64,000 nucleotides of DNA from Struthio camelus (lineage: Eukaryota; Chordata; Aves; Struthioniformes; Struthionidae), in the NCBI RefSeq assembly GCF_040807025.1, contig NC_090942.1, positions 68,280,911 to 68,344,910 on the forward strand. Reading direction: 5' to 3'. The notes beneath the pieces were generated by a model. It worked only from the letters and a program-made list of their open reading frames with translations, had not been told where the DNA came from and did not search any database. Below are positions 35,250 through 46,455 of the stretch, in pieces. The position numbers and the translations under genes are program-made. Position 1 is the stretch's first letter. Every line of letters starts with the position of its first letter.

Positions 35250-38200
35250 GGGAGCATGCTCCTAGTCTGCAATGCTCTGAACAAACTTTAGTGTTGAATT
35301 TCTCCCACGTAAAAGGAGAGAAAAGGGAGTGCTACACTGTCAGTGACCATACACTGATTTTTGGGAGTGTAGTTTAAAATTAAACTGAGAGTAGGACAAC
35401 ACAAATTCACCCTGAAAGATGAGCAGGACTCGGGGTCCCAAGACCTGGGAAGGCACAGCGTGTGCTGAAGGAGAACAGGCTAGATAAGCGTTGCTGTTAT
35501 CTTGGTTACTGTGGGCTGCAAGTCTTCGATGGCGCTGCATGTTTTTTTTTTTGTTGTTTTTGTTTTTAATTGTAGCGAGGTTGCTAAGGCTCTGCCATTC
35601 TTATTATTTAGTAAGTTTAAGGTAGGTGTGAAGTTCAGCTCTCTCTGGGGAGGTGTATTTTAGAGGTAATTTGGGGGATGGGGTACCTTTCTCTAAACTG
35701 AGTTCTTTAGACCCCCTTTCCGTCGTGACTCTGAGCTCTAGTGCTAGCTCAGACTGCTTCCTTACCCTTTGAAGAAATGTTCACTAGCAGTAAGGGGTGA
35801 ATCTTGTTGCTCTCCTTCACCTGCAGTCAATGATGTGTATTTATCACCTTGCTCAGGTGGTACCTGAGGCCACCAGCAGGTTCTGCCAGAGTCTGGAAAC
35901 ACGTGAGAGACGGACGCCCCTGTGGTTGAAGCCTGGGATTCACCCTGGGATTTATGCGCTCTAGTCAGTGGCTGTCGTCAGAATCCTTGTGTAATCTTGG
36001 GAAAATGATTTCGTTTCTCCGTTCCCATCACGCGTGATGGAAAAAGAGGCACAGCGAGGCTTCCTTTCTACCTCCATTTATGTGGTGTGGTTGTTGTTTT
36101 AAGACTGTATATTTCTAAGGTCAAGGACCGTCTCTCTTAGGCATACTTGTGGCATTAGGTATCTTAATCTTTGAAATCTGCAAGTGCTTCTTCAATACAG
36201 GTAATTGAACTCATTGCTTACTAACTAAAGTTTGTTTAAAAACAGCACCATTTTGGTATGACGATGACGAATGTTACACGCATACACACACAGAAAGACA
36301 CATGCTAAGACATAGTTAGGGTTGCAAAATCATGCTCCCCCCAGGTAAGAAATGCCTGATTTAGTTTTGACTCTTTTGTAGGTTTCTATTATAACAATCT
36401 GTAATTACACGATCATACAACTTTTTTTTCCCTCACATGATCCCTGCTCTGTTCAGTGCCCAGAATGGATGGTGCTCGCTTAATGAGCAGCTATTCAATA
36501 TTTTGTTTCTTCCTTGTCCAGAGCGTGGCCCCATTCTCTACTTGCTTCATGTTATTCAAGTCCTGCTCTAAAACAGATTTATTTCTCCTTGATAACTTTT
36601 CTGTGTACAAGCTACTGAGTGCTGGTATTTCCTCACAGTTTGTTGCTTCAATCTGTAGTCTTTAAAGTACTTTTGGCATAGTTTCTGCATGTGTAATTTC
36701 CTTGTTGTTCAAAACAAGGAAAGCGAATAAACAGACATTTTGCAGTGGGGAGCCACATGCATGTGAACAGTTGGATTGATACCATGAGGTCCACCTTGCA
36801 GACCTCTACCACTTGAGCTAGCAGACTAGCTGGCGGCAGCAGTAAGTAGTGCTCTCTAGGAGCTTGTGTTGGAGGAGGCAGGGGACTTTTCCCCTTAAAC
36901 GTTTGCTGACAGAGGAGGCACAATGATATGCAGTTCCCTTCCAGACTGGGGAAAAAAAACGCTGGTGTGTGCAACTTCTTCTCACAGCCCCTTTCTTCTT
37001 CTCTCCCCAGCTTATTGTCTTGCCCTGTCTACATCGGCCTTGCCGTCATCTCTTCCCTTCCTTCTTTCTCCTTACAGTCATTTAATTGCTTCCAATCTTT
37101 GTTCCTCAGGCTTTGGTTTTTTGTATCTTGTCACTTGGCCCACCAAGGCCTTATTTTTGCTGCTATAAACTCCCCCTTCCAGGATCTCTCCCATACTCCG
37201 CGTCCCAAAGTCCTTGCCCAGCCAATTTGAGGGCCCCTCACCTATGTCCCTGTCCAGTTTATCGCATCCCACATTGTTACCCGTTCCTCCAGTTCCTGTG
37301 CTCCCTCCAGGATGAGTTTAAGCCCCTGTGCTCAGACAGTTGGAGTTTTCTTCTCAGACCCCAGCTCTCCACAATATCCGTCCCCTTACTTGCCTCCTTC
37401 TCTCCTCTGCGTGGGTTGCTGGTCCATGCCCTGCCTTTCCCAGTTTCCTTTTGACCTCTCTTTTCCAGCTCTGAGGGTTCAGTCTCCTCTGTTCTGCATC
37501 TAAATCAGGAAATTTCCCTTTGCTTGTTGCCTAGGTCTGGGGAGGAGAGAGCACGAAGAGCCACGTAAAAAGCAGGAGCCTGCTCTGTGGTGGTGCTTGG
37601 TGTAGCGTACAGCCACGATAGTTTATGTTGTTGGTTTATTTGTATATGCAGAAGTAGGTACTTGTGCATGCAGTTGCTAGAATATAGGAAGCTCAGTTTA
37701 AAATTTGACTTCCTTTGTTAGATTATTTTAGCTGCTTTTTTGGATAGTGTTTTTTATTTTGCAGTACTGAGTAAAAACCATCTTTTTCATTTAGTCCGTG
37801 AAAATCCGTGAATTCATAAGTGGAAACTATGCCTGGGACAAAGAACTGAACAAAACAGACTCAGGAGGAAAAGTCAGCTGCTGTTTTTGTTTTTATCCTA
37901 TCTTCTGAATGATGTTGATCAGCTACTCATTCGTGCGCAGAGAGAGTGGTTTTTTTTTTTCTTCCCCTCCCCTTAACAGACGTTGCATTTAACCCCGGTG
38001 GTTGCAATCACTTCACTGCACCTCAGTCTGCTCTGTTCCCTGTGTTGCTAATTGGAAATCCCTAATTTGTAGGTGCAGCCTATGTGTCCCAGAGCTGACG
38101 CACAGGAGACTGTTCATTCCGTTCACTTCACAGGACTGCCTCTCTATTCACAGTTCATGGTAGTCTCATTATGCTGGTGTTTGAAACAGCAGCCTGTCCG

Positions 38201-40689
38201 TGCTCATTGGCTTTCTCTGAAAGTCCTGTAAACCAGTATCAAAGAATTAACAGTGGCTGGGAAATGGAAAAACTTCAACAGCATGGTTTGCCAGGTCACT
38301 TTCCTGCAGTAAATCTGGGTTAGCGTCGCACAGAATGGTATTCCTGTCACCTGGAAAATAATAATTAAAAAAAAAAAAACAGAGATAGGTGATGCCCACG
38401 TTATTATAGATATTTTCCTAGACCTTTTGTAGTTGTACAGTTTCTCCCTTCTGTCTTTGACCTCCAGACACTTTTGGACATCTAGTGGAAACTTTTAGGC
38501 TGTTCTTAGAAGTGAAGGATCCAGCTGTAACTTTCTGCCTCATTAATGAGTGATGCTTTCTGAGCTGGTCCACATCTCCTTTGTGAACCTAACAATCACA
38601 GTGTGTATTCAGTGAAGGAAAACAGACTCTTAGAACTGAGCTGCATGGCTTTAGGTTTTCACAGGCTGATAAAAGTAATCATTTGCTCAAAAACTATGAG
38701 GATAGCAGTCTCATCAAATGTGACTTTAGGCAGCGGGCTACAGTTACGTGACAGGAATTACTCAGATCTTTACTATGAAGTAGCTGTTGAGATTTAATAT
38801 TTGGTTTAAAAAATCAAGATCTGTTTGCATGCTTAATGCTTCTCCCGTCCTCCCTGTATACTCTCCAAGATAAATAGATCCTTCCCTGGCTATAAACTTA
38901 ATCTTCATCTCGATCTAAACAAGGGTAGTAGTAAATCTACATTCACATTTCTAATTCAGTTATCCCAGTACCCTTTTCCAACTAGTGGGTTAGAAACCTT
39001 AATCCTGTAGCATGCTTGGAAATACAGGAACACGCATTTCTTACCTAACAGCAGATCTTTGAAATGCAGACTTCCCCCTCTTCTCCCCCGCCCCCCCCCC
39101 TGCTTCTTTTAAGCCATTTCCTGATTGTGAACGTCCAGGAAGGTGCAGTGTAGAAGGGACTCTTGTAAATGCATTCCACATTCCCAAACATCTGTGTTGA
39201 AATTCAGATAATGTCCAAAGTGAGCCTTGAAAGACAACGTTTGCACTTATGCTGCTGGAACACTGCTATCAATTGTTTGCTTTCCAAGTGTGACAGGTCT
39301 CTTAGCATCTGGCAGCACTGTGCTTTGCCTCATGAATTCTCATTACCTGTCACAACTGATCATGAGATGGCTTTAAAAAAATCTTCCATTAAAATATGTT
39401 GTGGTGATGGTTATTTTTTTTTTTTAGCCTGCTTTCTTAAAAGTTAGGTTTGGTTATATTAAGAAAGCATCATCCTTTTACCATCTGGATAATACAGTTG
39501 CTCCCTCTGTTTAAAGCTTTCGTTATAAGGTCAATCCAATGTGTTTGCCGTAGGTCTACTGTTCTGTGGTTCTGGGCTAAAGTCTGCTAAAATGTGTCCT
39601 TGTATGACCTGTTAATTCCTTGTCTTTGCAAATCGACTGTAGAGTAAGGAAATATTAAGCATAGAATTTGTACTTTGAAACTAACTGTGTTTGCACTTTG
39701 GTTGTACTAGTGCAGAAGCTATGGAATAAAATTCAATTCCTTTCAATCTATAAAAGATGCCAACAAACCCGTTGGGCATTCATTTTAGTCAAGGAAAATA
39801 AGAAAGAAAAAATGTCTTCTATTTTCCAGGGAGACAAGGACTCGACCGATTGCCCAACAGAAAGGTCAGGGAAAGAGTAACTATCAGTTGGGGAAGGAAG
39901 CGGGAGGGACCATTGCCTTTATTTTCCTCCCTTATAAACAGTTTTGTCTGATCATGCAACACCACGTACACATACTGTACTTGCAAAACCGTGCTAGGAA
40001 TTTCAGCGGCGACAAAGCTGATGTAAAATTAAGGCCTTTGGTTCTCTTGCCATATTTTGACACTGCTTGATTTAATTGCATTTAACAATAGTCTCCGCCT
40101 AATCTGTGCATGACAGCAGTTTATATCACTGCCGTGCCTGGGAGTTATCTGTAAAAGTCTGAAGTAGAGATGTTCCTCTTGTATTTTGTTAATAAGCTCA
40201 ATTCATGTGTTGTTGTTCATCTCCCTTTTCTCCCCCCTTCTCTCCAGTGTTAACTGTAAGTCACACATACTTATTTCAGAAGATGACTCACTCATTTAGA
40301 GTACAAACATTTTTGATCTAAGCAACAGGAGTTGGCATCTTTAGAAAGCTGTTACCTGGTTTGTGACCTGAATTACTGTTAATGCCAGTCTTTTCAATCT
40401 CTCCTATACAGAGCAACATTCCTTTGCTCAACTTGGCTGATATACTGTGGATTCACTGTCATTACCTTGCTTATGATCCTGAGCAGTGTCTCCGTCATGG
40501 AATTACTGAACACGGAAAACCGAACTCCTTCATTCATTGCCCATATAAACTTTTGGAGATGATAGATAGCTTTGCACCCATAAAGCAGTTGTTAATGCAT
40601 TTGCTCTAGTGCTATGCATGAATCTGAAATATAGGAATTTTTGCACGGTATTTCTTCAGAAAAAATAGACAGACTTTATGTTAGGATTT

Positions 40690-41560
40690 GTCCATTAAAC
40701 TCCCATGAGTGTATTCAACATGAAGAACATGGGAACGGGAACATTAGCCCTACTCCATCTAGCCCAGGTATCTGTTCTCTGATTGTGATGGCTATTAGAT
40801 GCTCACAGAAAAGAAAAGAAAAAGAATAGGAAAGGAGGCCATTGCAGGGTCATCTTTCCTCACCATACCCTCTGAACATCTGCCAGCCAGTGGTTTAGGG
40901 GCTAAGAATCTGGAAACTTTATCTGGAAGACTGTATTTAAAACTCTCAATGGACCTGTCCTCCGTGGAGCTGCCTAATCCCGTTTTTAGAACCCCTTTTC
41001 TTCCTTCTCTGGCTTTGACAACATCTTGTAGCAATGAGTTCCACGATTTAATTACACACAGTATGAAGAAGTCCTTCCCTTCGTTTGAAGCATGACACCT
41101 AATAATTTCCTTGGGGACCCTTTGTCTTTGTATTATAAGAAATAGAAAATAATAATTCTGGTTCATTTCCCCAAACCATTCGTAGTTATATAGTATCTTA
41201 ATATGTACTGTTTTTTCCAAGCTGGAGAGTCCTGTTCTGTCAAATATATCCTCATGCAAAAGCAATTCCATATGTCTAACGAGCCTTGTTACCCTTTTCT
41301 GTCCTTTGTCTAGTTCTATTAGATCCTATGGAAATTGGACAGAAGAAGGGGAGATCTCAGAACAACATGCAGTACTGCAGATGCAGGGCATGTTGGAATT
41401 TTAATCAGTGTGTTTTTGCTTGTTGTTTCTGTTCTGTTTCTTTCTAAATGTGCCAGATCCTTATGCTATTCACAAGTTGCATTTTCAGTGCTGATTTATG
41501 GCGCCTCAGAGTCTATCCTTTCTTTTTTTGGTTATTTATTTTTTGTTCTGACTGCAAATG
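40690..41560 (-). mobile_element. Ancient CR1-type LINE, 3' part, minus orientation
   Basis: Read on the minus strand, this contains a decayed copy of the C-terminal end of a CR1-clade ORF2. A 158-codon frame at 40795-41271 includes KDFFILCVIKSWNSLLQDVV and then EDRSIESF. This resembles the KYFFTQR...NLWNSLP...EVV...MEDRSI pattern that I recall for sauropsid CR1 copies. On the plus strand, CTCCATCTAGCCCAGGTATC near 40750-40770 and GTTACCCTTTTCTGTCCTTT near 41287-41310 also fit the repeat consensus I recall. Reverse transcriptase catalytic motifs are absent, so this is only the tail. The boundaries are approximate and I found no target-site duplication. It is an old, inactive insertion inside TMTC1 intron 5. 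Confidence 0.7.
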
Positions 41561-42598
41561 TGCAGTCTGTGTAGATAATTGAGATATACAGTAAAAACTT
41601 GAATGGAAAATCTGAATATCTTTTATTAGTATGTTTTGAAGTCTGTGTGCTGGCTTTGACTGAAGACTATCCTGCTGACTGCCTAGCCTCCTGCATCTTG
41701 ATTACAGGGATAAACGAGGCCAAGACCTGCCTGGCTGGTTTTAGGGGCAGAGAGATCTCCATCAATACCAGCGGTAGCTGGTATGTCTTGGCCTCAATTA
41801 CCTAGATAAGGGTTTAAAATACCTTCTCCCTCTCTTAACTGCTATTTGAGGGTGAGTGCTAACTCAGAAGAACCTGGGTTGAATAAAGCACACAGGCTTC
41901 CTCAGAGCACTGGCTGGTGAGACTAAGCCTTTTTCATTGCTTTTCTCAACTTAAGCAGTTTTGCTCTTCTCATTCATAGTGCAGTTATCGTGCAAAGAGA
42001 CTGTAGCCAGTATCGTGGCTGCACAGCACCTGCAGCGTACATGTCTGCTCAGTTCGGAGTGTGCTTATGCTCTGTCAGATAGAGGAGAAGCAGTATCTCT
42101 CTAAACCAAAGGGAATAAAATCCTGGCTGTTTGCCCACATTCGCATAGGAAATCTGAAATGAAGCAGAGACTTAATCCTGGATTTCCCAAATCTTAAGCA
42201 AATCTACCATACCGACAGTTTTCCCTTTCTCCCGTAAACAGACAATTTCTCTCTTAACACTTGCTGAAAAGATAGAGCCCATGGCATCTCCCCCTCCCCT
42301 TTCCTACAAACTGAAAGTGTCAGTATTTGTTGTGTTTGAGTATGGAGATCTATATGGTCCGAGCCATGATCGCTGCTATCCCAGGGCTCTCATGTCACAA
42401 TTTGTTGCATTATTTACTTTGATCTGATTTGGCCTCTCGACTCCACCAAAAGCGCTTTTCAATGTGAATTAATTAAGAGAACAGCATTTTCTTCTTTCAG
42501 TTGCATTTAAAAGAAAAATGTTCTCAGATGGCACCCTGGTATTAAGAAGGGTGGAGGAGATGTTCTTCTCTGTGCAAAAGCTGTGCTTTTGTTATAGT

Positions 42599-42674
42599 CC
42601 AAAGGCTTTCTCTGCCCTTCGGGCAGAGAGCCTGCTTTGCTCTCTGGGCAAAGCCTTTGGGAGCCTGCTTTGCT
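42599..42674. repeat. Nested inverted repeat plus a 14-bp direct repeat
   Basis: CCAAAGGCTTT (42599-42609) is perfectly complementary to AAAGCCTTTGG (42650-42660). Inside, CTCTGCCC (42610-42617) pairs with GGGCAGAG (42621-42628) across a 3-base loop, or CAGAGAGC (42624-42631) pairs with GCTCTCTG (42639-42646). GAGCCTGCTTTGCT occurs twice (42628-42641 and 42661-42674). No transposon or RNA family was recognised. Confidence 0.75.
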
Positions 42675-43439
42675 ACCGTTCTGATGGATTTAAGGTGCTC
42701 TGTCCTAGGAGCTTAGAAATGCCAGAACCTCATGGAAGCCCTCAGTGACAGCCTGGTCCAAATGAACAGCTTTCTAATAACAAAGCAGATTTTAATATTG
42801 CAGCATCCTGTCTCCACAGAGCAGTCAGTTAATTACGAGGTGTGAATAAGGAATATGTTTCACAGTGCCTTGGCAATTTTCTGAGTTCGCTGATGCATAA
42901 ACAAGCTTATTCTCTAGTAGTCCTTCATCTCTGCCATTATTACACAATGATGTTCAACTTTAAATTAATTTAAAAATTATCATCTTTAAAGTTTGTTGGG
43001 CCATGGCTGATCTTTTGAGATTGTTTCCAGGATTAATTCTCTTTAAATTGCTTAGGTATGTGGGGAGAAGAGGCTTTTTTGTAGGTCTTGTTGCATCTTT
43101 TTTTATTGAAACCATACTGCAGTAACTTTCCACTAAGAACTGAGAATTCCACATGTTTTTCTTTCTTTCTTTTCGAAGTCCCTGACACTGTCAGACAGCT
43201 GATGTTTTTGGGAGAAGCTGCCTCACCAAGGTACATGAAGCTTTTTACAGTGCTTTTTACACCTCAGCAGTGAGGGACTAAATTTGGTATGTGAATGCCA
43301 GCTGTCCAGCATGGCTCTGTCACTGGCTCTCAGGCAGTTTGTTTGCGAGGAAAATGACACAGGCTATTGGTGTGAAGGTGTCACATAGCTTTGCTATTTC
43401 TCAGTGTTATGCAGAGCTCCAACTGCTTGAAGACATTTT

Positions 43440-43850
43440 TGCTGTTACTAGAACTGTCATCGAAAATTTTCAAGGTCAAGAAGGACCATTTATGATCATC
43501 TAATCTGAGTTAGAGCATGGTGCAAGAGAGAGAACTTCATCTAGGAATTATTGCATTAAGCCTGAATTTCACTTTAAGCTATAGCACATCTGTCAGTGAG
43601 GCAGTGCAGCCCTGACTTTAAAGACTTGACATAATGGTGTATTTCAGGTATTCTTTGGTGAAGAGTTGCAGTAGTATACTCTTCTCACTGTTAAAAGTGT
43701 GTGCCTATTTCTAGTGTGATTTATCTAAATTCATCTTTCACACACAGCATCTCATTATGTTTTTTTTTTACTAGATTAAACAGAGCTCTCCTAGCTGAAA
43801 GTTTTTGCAGTCTGTAATAGCTGCATTTTATCCTTCTTCTAGATAGAAAG
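43440..43850 (-). mobile_element. Ancient CR1-type LINE fragment, minus orientation
   Basis: On the plus strand, CAAGGTCAAGAAGGACCATT with ATGATCATCTAATCTGA (about 43470-43508) fits the 3' region of an old sauropsid CR1 repeat that I recall. So do the CTCACTGTTAAAAGTGTGTG stretch near 43685-43704 and the phrase up to ACTAGATTAAACAGAGC. On the minus strand, the part around 43600-43740 corresponds to a degenerate ORF2 end, now with several stops. The boundaries are approximate. It is inactive and old, in the same orientation as the copy at 40.7-41.5 kb but from a different consensus segment. Confidence 0.6.
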
Positions 43851-46269
43851 AAAGGCTGAGCTCAACAAGAAGATGTCTACCCGGCAATCACTGCTGTGAT
43901 ACAGCTCATGAACTCCATATCTGAACAAGTTTCATATTAGGTAGCTTGGTTTGGAGCTTAGAGTATGTGAAGCAAGTTGGGTAGTTACCAATGCCTTTTT
44001 ACATTTTTTTCTGTGCATGTCATGCAGGACCATTTCAAAACAGTAAAAAGCAGTGAATTTTTGCAGCATAAAATTTACATAATGTAAAAACAAATACTTT
44101 GCAAAGTAAAACAAGTATATTAGAATAAAATTAGCATATCTTTGATGATAAATTCCTATGGAGCAAGAATGAGATCTTTCCATGTGTTTGTACATTTCTA
44201 GTGCAACAGTGTTTCAATATTAATTGGAAAATTAATCATATGAGGAGGTGTACTTGATACTGCATCTGCACACACAGATGACATTTGGATGGGGCACTGT
44301 TCTTGATCTAGTGAGCATTGCCAAGAAATCCTTAACGAATGTGAGCACTCACGGTCTGGATTTGACATTTTATCTAGAAGGACTGTGTGAGTGAAGGCAC
44401 TATCTTTAAAAAATTGTACTGAGCCCTTGTTCACAATAGTAAAGTTGGAGAAAGGGGGTGGGAGAAAATTTAGGTAGATCATCCTTTCTAGCACAAGATT
44501 GTCTTTCACAGTATACTTTCTAGTGTTTTTTTTTTTACTCAGTCTAGTTCTAGAAACAAGACAAGATATCTTTGTTTCATGCTGAGAATGTTTCATAAGC
44601 AGAAGATATAATTCAGAGGGTGAAAATGTTTTCTGCTGAATTGCTGTCAGCCTTACCAAGAATAATTCGTGGGAAGCTCTCAGGAAAGCCAGGTATTGAC
44701 CTATGTTGATGATGTGTCATCTGAGAGATTTAGTCAGATTAATGCACAAGGTAATATGGTTAATTTGCCTGCGGGTTCAGTGTTTAAGAAGACGCACGAC
44801 CAGATCATTAGCAGAGTTACTTTATAACAGCTGAGTCTGTGGCCCAGTTGGTAGACTATTCTATGGGTACAATTATCTTTTAAATACCAAGCTTCATATT
44901 CTTGCATTTCATTTTTTTAAGCACCTGTCATTACCTCTTCAGAAATCCCTTACAAATTAGAAGTGCAGCTTGCATAACTGAAGAGCAATTATCGTTCCAT
45001 TACCAAGTAATGAAGTGCACACTTGTGTGGAAAGAATTATGACTCCAAATATGATAAAGTTCAGTAAGTATTCCAAGGTGATTTATAGAAGTATTTTCTA
45101 CCTGCAAATTGTCAGTTTATATTTTAATAGGTGGCAGATGCAATCTGATCTGATCGGGTCTAAGGTCTAATACCATCTTTTAAAAATATTAGTCAAGCAA
45201 ACACATATGTGAGAATCAGCATGAAAAACGGGATCTGTATCCTTATCAAAATCAAGGGAGGTGTTATACATCATCATGAACGATGTCTCTCTGGCTTTAC
45301 CCAGAGTTTGATGTTATTGACTTCTGAGTTACTGTGGTGATTCAGAGCACAGTGAGGTATGTTATTGGCTACCTGGTGGTAATTCTGCTGGGACGTGGAG
45401 GAGGCTTTTGGGGACACAAGAATGCTGGGATTTCAGTATATTATGGTTGTCCTCCAAGTTATATTTGAGTAAGGCTTCAGTTTTTGAATTGATAAAGTTG
45501 TGGGGCTCTTGAGTGAGTCCACACGGCAGACTAAGGACTGCTTTGGGATATTTGATTCCTTTTGCAGTTATTTGAAGCGATAAGAGTCCTCTCTACCAGT
45601 TAGGAGTGACTTGTCTTGTCTCAGGCTCCCAAACATTGAGATACTTGAGCAGAAAATGATTTTGAATGTTTAGTCCTTGTTTTTAATGCTTTTTTGAGTA
45701 GAGCTTAGTGTGATGATCGCGACCTGCTAATCCCTCTAGCAGAGTCCCGCAGTAACTGGGACACATAATCATGATGATTACTGGGTCATTGCAACTGAAC
45801 AGCTGGTGTCGATTGCTGTAGCTCTGTTTGAATTCAGCATAGCTGAGGTTTCCCCATCTCCATTATTCCCATGACAAGAGTCAGTCCCCTGCAAGCTTAG
45901 TGAATGGGATGGCTAACAGTAGAGACCTGAGTGGCTGTCTAAGCCTCGTTGTGGTCATGCAATATATACAAGCTGACATCTGTGGAATTCTTCTCTCCTC
46001 CTTAAATTAGTCTTGGTATATTTTTGAACGTGAATGTTAAAAGCCTTTTCCAATCTGTTAATGCATATTTCCTTCAATAGCTTGTCTCATGGGAGTTGCT
46101 ATACCTTGAGCAGAAGGAGGTGTATACTGTCTGGTTTATTTAAAAAACTAAACAACCCAGAAAATAATCTGCAGGTGATGACTAAAGTAGTGTATTTTCC
46201 TCTGTCAGGTGAACATGAGATGGTGAGAGGCTACTGGGCTTATCAAACGCAGTTGCTCTGTTGCTGTCA

Positions 46270-46455
46270 TGGTGCAATTATCTAATCCCTGTCATAAACT
46301 GGCTCAGTACTTTCTTGAGTTCAGTTGGATCATCTCCATGGCTCTTTTTGGAAGACTGTCCCACAACATAAGAAGTTTGCCTAGGTAGCTTTCTTTGTCC
46401 AGCCTCAGTGGCCAATTTATGCCCAATTATTCTTGTGCTGATGTTGTATTTTTGC
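46270..46455. mobile_element. Possible old LINE-derived fragment
   Basis: The stretch around GTAGCTTTCTTTGTCCAGCC and the following CTCAGTGGCCAATTTATGCC with ATTCTTGTGCTGATGTTGT resembles a decayed CR1/L3-like repeat that I recall only loosely. Strand, family and ends are unsure. Confidence 0.3.

Noticed and set aside
40795..41271. 158-codon minus-strand frame as a host gene
   Set aside because: The sequence resembles the tail of a CR1-type LINE ORF2, so it is annotated as a mobile-element fragment.
44198..44659. 153-codon minus-strand frame in intron 5
   Set aside because: No recognisable domain, promoter or splice context. The length is possible by chance in 64 kb searched in six frames.
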